DNA of 64,000 nucleotides from Magicicada septendecula (Eukaryota > Arthropoda > Insecta > Hemiptera > Cicadidae). The stretch spans positions 204,063,964 to 204,127,963 of the forward strand of contig CM068373.1 in assembly GCA_034769895.1 (NCBI GenBank). Direction: 5' to 3'. Made by a program: the position numbers and the translations under genes. The notes under the pieces were generated by a model. The model did no database searches. It was not told where the DNA came from and saw only the letters and a list, made by a program, of their open reading frames with translations. How positions within the stretch are numbered: the first letter of the stretch is position 1; every line of letters starts with the position of its first letter. This document shows positions 58,512 to 64,000 of this stretch, piece after piece.

Positions 58512-59810
58512 ATGATAAGTAAAACTGGAGCATATTTAAATTTATCAACAAATAGAGTAAAAAGCAGTGGTAGCTACAAATATAAAAATGTAATTAAACC
58601 AATTATTTCACAATTACCAACATCTGAAACATCCGGTACAAGATTGCCAGAAAATCGTGGTCAAGGTTTATTGAAATTAGATAACAAAAAGCCTAATTAT
58701 GTTTATTGGGATGATGTAAATGAATTATGTAAAAGACTGCAATTGTTAATCGCTTCTCAAAGCCCGACCGTTCAGGTCATAGCAATGAGATATCGATTAT
58801 AGAAGAGTTGCATGAGGCGGGGATAATAAAATAAGACGGTGCATCATTTGAAGCAATATTTTCAAAATGAGCGTTGACAAATTCGGACACTATAGTGGAG
58901 AACTGGTGGTAGGATCAAAAATTCAACGTGGTCCACCAGGTGAGGGTTTTAAATTAACAAAGGACGGAAATTTTAATATAAATAACAAAAGGCTGTGTAA
59001 TGTTGGAGACCCGAAGACGGATAATGAAGCTGTGAACGTGAAATACATGAAACAAAATTCGATTACTTTATCAAATAATAGTAATCATTTTGATGTTGAA
59101 ATGAAAAAAATTACTAATTTAGCCAATCTACAAGAATCTTTTGATGCTGTGAATAAAATATGAAAATACAACGAAAACTTCTTTAATTAATAGAATTCCG
59201 GTTAAGGTGAAAGATAATTCGGTTTATTCGTTTAAAAATAATCGTGTTACAAATGTTGGTTCACCTGTTTACACACTCGATGTTGTAAATGAAGAATATG
59301 TAAGAAATAATACTATTAAATTTAATAAAAAAAGAAACTCTTTTGATGCTGAGAACCACGTTATCGAATGACTACAAATTGCTAAAGAACAAGATGCTGC
59401 AAATAAATTTTTAATGTGAATAATAAATTACCCACTTCGCTTGTACAACCTGGGTGTTGTGACTTTAGGAATAATAGATTAATCAACGTGGCTGAACCTG
59501 TTGATTTAACCGATGGTATAAATAAGCAAACTTTAGACAATACTTTGAACACTTTCAAACATGAGATTGAAGAATACGTAGATAAAAGAGTGGATTTTAA
59601 TAGCGATGGCGAAACTAATATACTAGATTTTAAAAAAGCTAAACTTATTAATATTAGTGAGCCTGAAAGTGATTATGACGTAAATAAAAAATATGTATAT
59701 AATCAGTTTCTTGAATATGATAAAAAATTACTAAAAATATTGTATAAGTTATATAAACAACTCACTACAGACAAACCTGTGAAAAGTAAACACGAGTTTT
59801 ATATTATATA
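58512..59810 (+). pseudogene. Polinton part: repeat-built fibre-like proteins, fossil
   Basis: 58,512-58,802 encodes 96 residues starting MISKTGAYLNLSTNRVKSSG. 58,867-59,163 starts MSVDKFGHYSGELVVGSKIQ and contains FNINNKRLCNVGDPKTDNEA followed by VNVKYM. The later part (59,416-59,810) repeats the same module: FRNNRLINVAEPVDLTDGIN and KKAKLINISEPESDYDVNKK then YVYNQF. The module 'N(K/R)(L/I).NV..P....D.VN..Y(V/M)' is the shaft repeat often seen in phage and virus tail-fibre or attachment proteins. A host-attachment fibre is the best guess. Broken, and its right end is cut by the DD41D transposon. Confidence 0.6.
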
Positions 59811-61581
59811 CAGGATGATTCGGAACTGCACTCTAATCTCTCGGTAAATTACTCTATAGCTGAAAATAAGGAAAAAAGTTGGTATAAACAAAAGTCCAAA
59901 AACGCTTCGTTAGCGAGTTACGACTAGCGAAAGATTTCGCTAATATGCAGCCATATTTAATTTTACCGGTCTGAAAGTTCGATGCAAATTTCTTTGTTCT
60001 ATACGTTTTTTGACCTGAAAAATTGAATAAAACAGGTCGCAGAATTGTAACTCTAATAGTTTTTAAGTTATCTGACGTAAAACACAAAAAATTGAACTCT
60101 AAAATACACTTTGTTACGTTTGGAGTAAAATAACTTTATTAAATGGCTAATAAATACATTACAGTTTCAAATAAAACTTATAGGGAATTTAATTTAATTT
60201 AATTTAATTCTTAATTTTGTCTTCGATTTCATAAGTTGGCAATAGCAACAATGAGCTTCTAAATAACAACTGATTGCAATAAACTGTATGTAAACATATC
60301 CTCTAGCGGCCTAATCCTTTGTTGTTATTAATGACCAATAATAAAGTGCGCAGTTTACATACTCCCATTTGAAAGTCTTTGTGAAGTATCTCATTACAGT
60401 AGTTGTGTGTTGCTCTACGAGTTTACAAGTTATCAACGTATTAATAACAGATCGTTATTTAGTTAAACTGTAAATATGGGTGACACTACAAATTTATTTA
60501 CTTTCGAAGAATTTACAGATATGTTATTAATTTACGGAAAAGTAGATTGTAATAGCACAGCTGCTGTTCGAGAATACCGCGAGAAATATCCTCATAGAAG
60601 AATACCATGCTGTAAAACTTTTGAAGCAGTTGAAAGACGTCTCAGAGAAACAGGTACGCTAATAACAAGACGTACAGATACTGGCCGACAACGATTTGTT
60701 AGAAACGTGAATGTAGAAGAAGAAATACTTGATGCAGTTCACACGTCTCCAACAACAAGCACTAGAAGACTGTCTTGTCGCTTTAATATTTCTCAAACAT
60801 CCGTATGGCGAATTTTGCGAGAGCAACAATTGTACTCATTTCATGTCACACCAGTGCAAGATTTACTACCCCAAGATTACAATAATCGAAAAGAATTTTT
60901 TTGCCAATGGTTAGTAAGACAAAAATCAGTTGATCGCAATTTCCTTAAACGGATTCTAGTTACAGATGAATCATGTCCGTAACACCCATATTTGGGCAGA
61001 GGAAAACCCACATGAAGTTGCCGTAACGCATTTCCAACACACATTTTCATTTAATGTGTGGTATGGAATTCTTCCTGACAATGTCATTGGGCCGTGTTTC
61101 TTACCTCCACGGCTCAATGGAGAAGAGTACCTGAATTTTTTACAAACAAATCTGCAAGAACGTTTGGAAGATGTTCCTCTTCAATACAGAGCAGGGATGT
61201 GGTTTGTGCATGATGGATCGCCAGTTCACTTCAGTCGTTCTGTAACACGTTACTTAAATAATACCTATGGTAACCACTGGATTGGTCGAGCAGAACCCGT
61301 AAAATGGCCAGCACGATCTCCGGATCTCACGCCATTAGATTTTAACCTTTGGGGATCGATGAAGAGTTTGGTATATTCAACAGACATTAACACTCAGGAA
61401 GAGCTAAGAAATCGAATCATTGAAGCTGGAGCAACTCTAAAATGTAGTCCTGACACACTAAGCAAAGTTAGAAAAACTTGGATTCGTCGTGTTAAATGCT
61501 GCATTCAACAGAATGGTGGCCACATCGAACAGTTACTTTGAATGTAAGGTTACTTTCACATAATTTAATCATTTCTCAATC
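59811..61581 (+). mobile_element. DD41D Tc1/mariner-type transposon with DUF4817-like N-terminus
   Basis: The left end is CAGGATGATTCGGAACTGCA after TATATA, a typical terminal repeat of arthropod elements of this kind. The transposase is at 60,476-61,541. No matching right terminal repeat is visible before PLE sequence starts near 61,582, so the right end is truncated. 59,830-60,475 is the non-coding 5' region. Confidence 0.75.
60476..61541 (+). pseudogene. Transposase of the DD41D element (one frameshift)
   Basis: First frame 60,476-60,982, 168 codons: a helix-turn-helix starter FTFEEFTDMLLIYGKVDCNS, REYREKYPHRRIP (DUF4817-like), a second helix-turn-helix STRRLSCRFNISQTSVWRIL, and the first catalytic Asp in RILVTDES. 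Second frame 60,966-61,541: NTHIWAEENPHE, VWYGILPDNVIGPCFLPPRL, second Asp in WFVHDGSPVHFS and third in ARSPDLTPLDFNLWG. Forty-one residues lie between second and third Asp by my count. A single frameshift near 60,978 separates the frames; otherwise the protein is complete to ...HIEQLL. Confidence 0.85.
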
Positions 61582-61621
61582 AGAATGATCACTGTTGCAC
61601 ACCACTATATAAAAATTATTC

Positions 61622-61661
61622 CGATTAGCGCTTTCAAGCTTCACAGCCCATCGTCAGATCG
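61622..61661 (-). ncRNA. Hammerhead ribozyme-like motif in the tail of the second PLE
   Basis: Minus strand: CGAT, CTGACGA, one extra T, GGGC/GCTT stem II with loop TGTGAA, GAAA, GCGCTA giving an AGC/GCT stem III and a UA cleavage site, then ATCG closing a 4-bp stem I. All core positions fit CUGANGA...GAAA...UH. It lies about 320 nt downstream of the PLE stop codon. Confidence 0.65.
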
Positions 61662-61821
61662 AAATAGACAGGAAATATGTAAAAACAAACCCTTCACCCC
61701 TCTTCCCCACCCTGCTCACATACAACAAGCTATAAATTAATGACCCTTCCTCACCCCCTAAACCCTGCCCCACCATCTGTACAGTTACATATTTTTCTAG
61801 CAAATTCCTTGTGTTTCAGTG

Positions 61822-61823
<2 letters not shown>

Positions 61824-61861
<38 letters not shown>
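61824..61861 (+). repeat. (GT)n microsatellite in the PLE tail
   Basis: About 38 nt of GT repeats. Confidence 0.95.
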
Positions 61862-61982
61862 ATCCTTTTAAACTACCCTCTTCCTCTCCACACACGTGGG
61901 TCAGTCACACACCCTTATTTTAAAACAACCAATTACTACTATGCAATATAATTCTTAATCTTATCTATCTGTCCTCTCTCAT

Positions 61983-63740
61983 TTACTTCTTAATCATGTT
62001 ATAAAATATTTCTTCATTATCAAATTTAATTTTAATATTAATTAAATTGTCTAACCCTTTTTCTCTTTCTTTCAATATTTCTAACTCCTCTCTAAGCTTC
62101 CTTTCAACTGTGTTATTTACTACTTTTACAATTTCGTATTCTTCCAAAGGATTAACAAACTTATGGTTGTCTTCTATGAAATGTCTTGCATATAACGAAT
62201 TGGTTGTTCTATTACCTTCTCCACGTTTGTGGTCAGACAACCTGCATACGAATTTCCGTCCTGTCTCACCTAGGTACACTTTGTTGCAGTCTTTACATTT
62301 TAATTTATAAATTCCGCTTTTCTGTAATACTGGAATTTTTTCTATATTCTTATTCCTTATCTTGTCAAATACCGTTTCACATTTTTTAATAGCTATATCT
62401 ACTCCATATTTATTAAAACATTTTATAATTTTTCTAGTATGTGAACCTATGTATGTCAATGACCCTGCATAATTCTTTTGTTCTGGTTCTATTTTAGCTT
62501 TTTGTATGTTAACCCTTTTCATAACTTTATCCACTATGTTGGTGTTATAATTATTATTCCTTACAATTCTCTTTATCGTTTTTAACTCCCTATCTTTTGA
62601 TTCGGTCTCTTTTAAACACTTCTGAGCTCTGTAACAAAACGAATTGATTGCCGCCATTTTATATCTATATGGGTGGTAAGACTCTTTTGGTATAATTATA
62701 TCAGAATACGACTCTTTCCTAAATATCCCAAACTGTAGTTTCTCATTATCTTTAATTTCTATGTTTAAATCTAAGTAATTTATTTTCTTACCTCCTATCT
62801 CTTCTTTAAATTGTAAGTTTTTATCCTTATTATTTACCTCATTTATAAACTCATGCACTTCTTCTATGCTTCCTTCCCAAATTACTAATACATCATCAAC
62901 GTATCTAGACCATAATTTTGTATTGTCTTTATACTTAGTGGAAGTTATTAATTGCTTTTCAAAATCATTCATGTATATTTCAGCAAGAATAGGGGATAAT
63001 GAAGACCCCATAGGTAAACCTTTTTTCTGTATATAAAACTTGTTATTAAACCTAAAATAGTTCTGATTTACACATTCTTTAATTACTTTCATCAACTGCT
63101 TTTTATACCTGTATTCTCCCATATTATTATCGTTTATTAACTTAATAACTTTATTTACTGTGATATTGGTAAACATGTCCTTAACATCCAGTGATATCAA
63201 TTTTGTATTTACATTAATCCAAATATTTTCTAATTTTTCTATCAATTTTACATTATTCTCTATGTTGTATTTTGTCCCAAATTCATATTTCTCTTTCAGT
63301 ACTCTGCTAACTTCCTTTGATAATTTATAAATAGGTGCATTAATAAAAGAAACAATCGGTCTAATTGGTTTTCCTTCTTTATGTATCTTAACCTGACTTT
63401 TAAAAGTTGGTGCTGTTGGATTACTTTCCAATAAATACTTTTTCTTATTTTCTTCTATAAATGTTATCTGTTTCATCATTTGTTTTATCCTTGACTGGTA
63501 CTTACTTGTATAATCATACTTTATTACCTCGTATGGTCCTTCCCTTATAAATTCTTCCGTTTTCTTTATGTATTCGTCCTTTCTCAGTAGTACCATTGTA
63601 TTTCCTTTGTCCGCCTTCGTAACTATAATATCATTCTTCTTTATTTTATTCTTTAGTTTAGTTACAGTTGATTTGATTTTTTGTTCATTTTTTGAATTAT
63701 ACAAACTTTTCTTAAATATTTTATCTACTACATTCCCTAC
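61983..63740 (-). CDS. Penelope-like reverse transcriptase + GIY-YIG endonuclease, long open frame
   Basis: Open from about 63,740 to the stop at 61,983, about 585 codons; the first in-frame codons are IRWEVGNVVDKIFKKSLYNS, with no Met start in this frame. RT motifs: IIVTKADKGNTMVLL, KIHKEGKPIRPIVSF, the A-motif Asp in LISLDVKDMFTNI, GLPMGSSLSPILAEIYM, YVDDVLVIW, INYLDLNIE. Endonuclease: SGIYKLKCKDCNKVYLGETG, RKFVCRLSDH, then LEEYEIVKV and a coiled, charged C-terminus. A frameshift in an A run near 63,750 separates it from the N-terminal NENDKK segment, and another lies near 63,905. Otherwise intact, hence younger than the other PLEs of its type here. Different family from the array PLE. Confidence 0.9.
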   Translation of the reverse strand, partial: VGNVVDKIFKKSLYNSKNEQKIKSTVTKLKNKIKKNDIIVTKADKGNTMVLLRKDEYIKKTEEFIREGPYEVIKYDYTSKYQSRIKQMMKQITFIEENKKKYLLESNPTAPTFKSQVKIHKEGKPIRPIVSFINAPIYKLSKEVSRVLKEKYEFGTKYNIENNVKLIEKLENIWINVNTKLISLDVKDMFTNITVNKVIKLINDNNMGEYRYKKQLMKVIKECVNQNYFRFNNKFYIQKKGLPMGSSLSPILAEIYMNDFEKQLITSTKYKDNTKLWSRYVDDVLVIWEGSIEEVHEFINEVNNKDKNLQFKEEIGGKKINYLDLNIEIKDNEKLQFGIFRKESYSDIIIPKESYHPYRYKMAAINSFCYRAQKCLKETESKDRELKTIKRIVRNNNYNTNIVDKVMKRVNIQKAKIEPEQKNYAGSLTYIGSHTRKIIKCFNKYGVDIAIKKCETVFDKIRNKNIEKIPVLQKSGIYKLKCKDCNKVYLGETGRKFVCRLSDHKRGEGNRTTNSLYARHFIEDNHKFVNPLEEYEIVKVVNNTVERKLREELEILKEREKGLDNLINIKIKFDNEEIFYNMIKK

Positions 63741-64000
63741 TTCCCACCTTATTCTTTTTTATCATTTTCATTTCCTAGTTTTTGTATTATGCTTTCGCAT
63801 TCAATAATCGTTTTTTCTTGATTTAATTCTGGTGGCGGTGCGTATTTTAAGCCTTTTGCTAACATTTCTTTTTCTTCTGTATTGAAATTTACCTCTGTAA
63901 GGTTTATTACTCTTTTTCATAGTTATTCTTAGAAAGGTGTTCCTTTTTTACTTCGTTCTTTCTTATTAATTTATTTAACTTATCTACCATTTTTTTATTT

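Larger units (their letters stand above)
47743..59810 (+). mobile_element. Maverick/Polinton (adintovirus-like) fossil, about 12 kb remaining
   Basis: All recognisable genes are on the plus strand: BIR protein, nucleoside-kinase-like protein, matrix-metalloproteinase-like protein, a small unknown, second BIR protein, retroviral-type integrase with chromodomain, A32-type packaging ATPase, a Maverick accessory protein and repeat-built fibre-like proteins. Integrase plus A32 ATPase identifies the group. Protein-primed DNA polymerase B, maturation protease and capsid proteins were not seen, and terminal repeats were not found. The element is broken, with more than a dozen interruptions plus three later insertions (a solo LTR, a long non-coding block and the DD41D transposon that cuts its right end). 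It is an old, inactive copy. Confidence 0.85.
61582..63950 (-). mobile_element. Second Penelope-like element, 3' part, continuing past the window end
   Basis: Coding region 63,950-61,983 and a 400-bp 3' tail ending near 61,582 with a hammerhead-like motif. The tail matches the orphan tail at 46.8 kb. The very N-terminal sequence (63,980-63,760: NTEEKEMLAKGLKYAPPPEL and neighbours) is readable in other frames. Confidence 0.85.

Overview
The window looks like insect (at least arthropod) nuclear DNA: AT-rich, intron-containing, with microsatellites, a C2H2 zinc-finger gene with insect-style 'IKEE' micro-exons, and dense nested transposable elements. The order or species cannot be fixed from what is visible. 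Nothing looks bacterial.

Layout. (1) 1-23,604: a head-to-tail array of a Penelope-like retroelement (PLE, minus strand; reverse transcriptase plus GIY-YIG endonuclease) with about 4.5 kb of flank, period about 6.85 kb. PLE copies A, B, C and D are separated by spacers S1, S2 and S3. Each spacer carries a pogo/Tigger-like remnant, a CT microsatellite and a broken mariner. Spacer S2 is a hybrid: its left part matches S3 and its right part matches S1, which is the expected mark of an unequal crossover. Copy A holds a 2.2-kb solo-LTR-like insertion and copy D lacks its central part. Hammerhead-ribozyme-like motifs lie at the PLE ends. (2) 23.6-46.2 kb: AT-rich host DNA with a decayed zinc-finger gene on the minus strand (last exon at 34.0-26.0 kb, candidate micro-exons at 41.6 and 46.2 kb). 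Its last exon is split by a 6.7-kb piggyBac with TTAA duplications, which itself holds a DUF7869-like unit and a circularly permuted PLE carrying a hammerhead motif. Introns and flanks hold another LTR-like element, LINE and Tc1-like scraps and a 245-bp MITE. (3) 46.8 kb: an orphan PLE tail with a hammerhead. (4) About 47.7-59.8 kb: a fossil Maverick/Polinton (adintovirus-like) element. Recognisable parts are a BIR/IAP-like protein, a nucleoside-kinase-like protein, a matrix-metalloproteinase-like protein, a second BIR protein, a chromodomain integrase interrupted by a solo LTR, an A32-type ATPase, a Maverick accessory protein and repeat-built fibre-like proteins. Polymerase B and capsid genes were not seen. 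(5) 59.8-61.58 kb: a DD41D Tc1/mariner-type transposon inserted in the Polinton. (6) 61.58-64.0 kb: the 3' part of a second, nearly open PLE with a hammerhead in its tail, running off the window.

No gene here is clearly a functional host gene. The interest lies in the structure: the recombinant PLE array, the ribozyme motifs, the permuted PLE, the micro-exons, and the unusual cargo of the Polinton fossil. All identifications come from reading motifs by eye; no database search was run.
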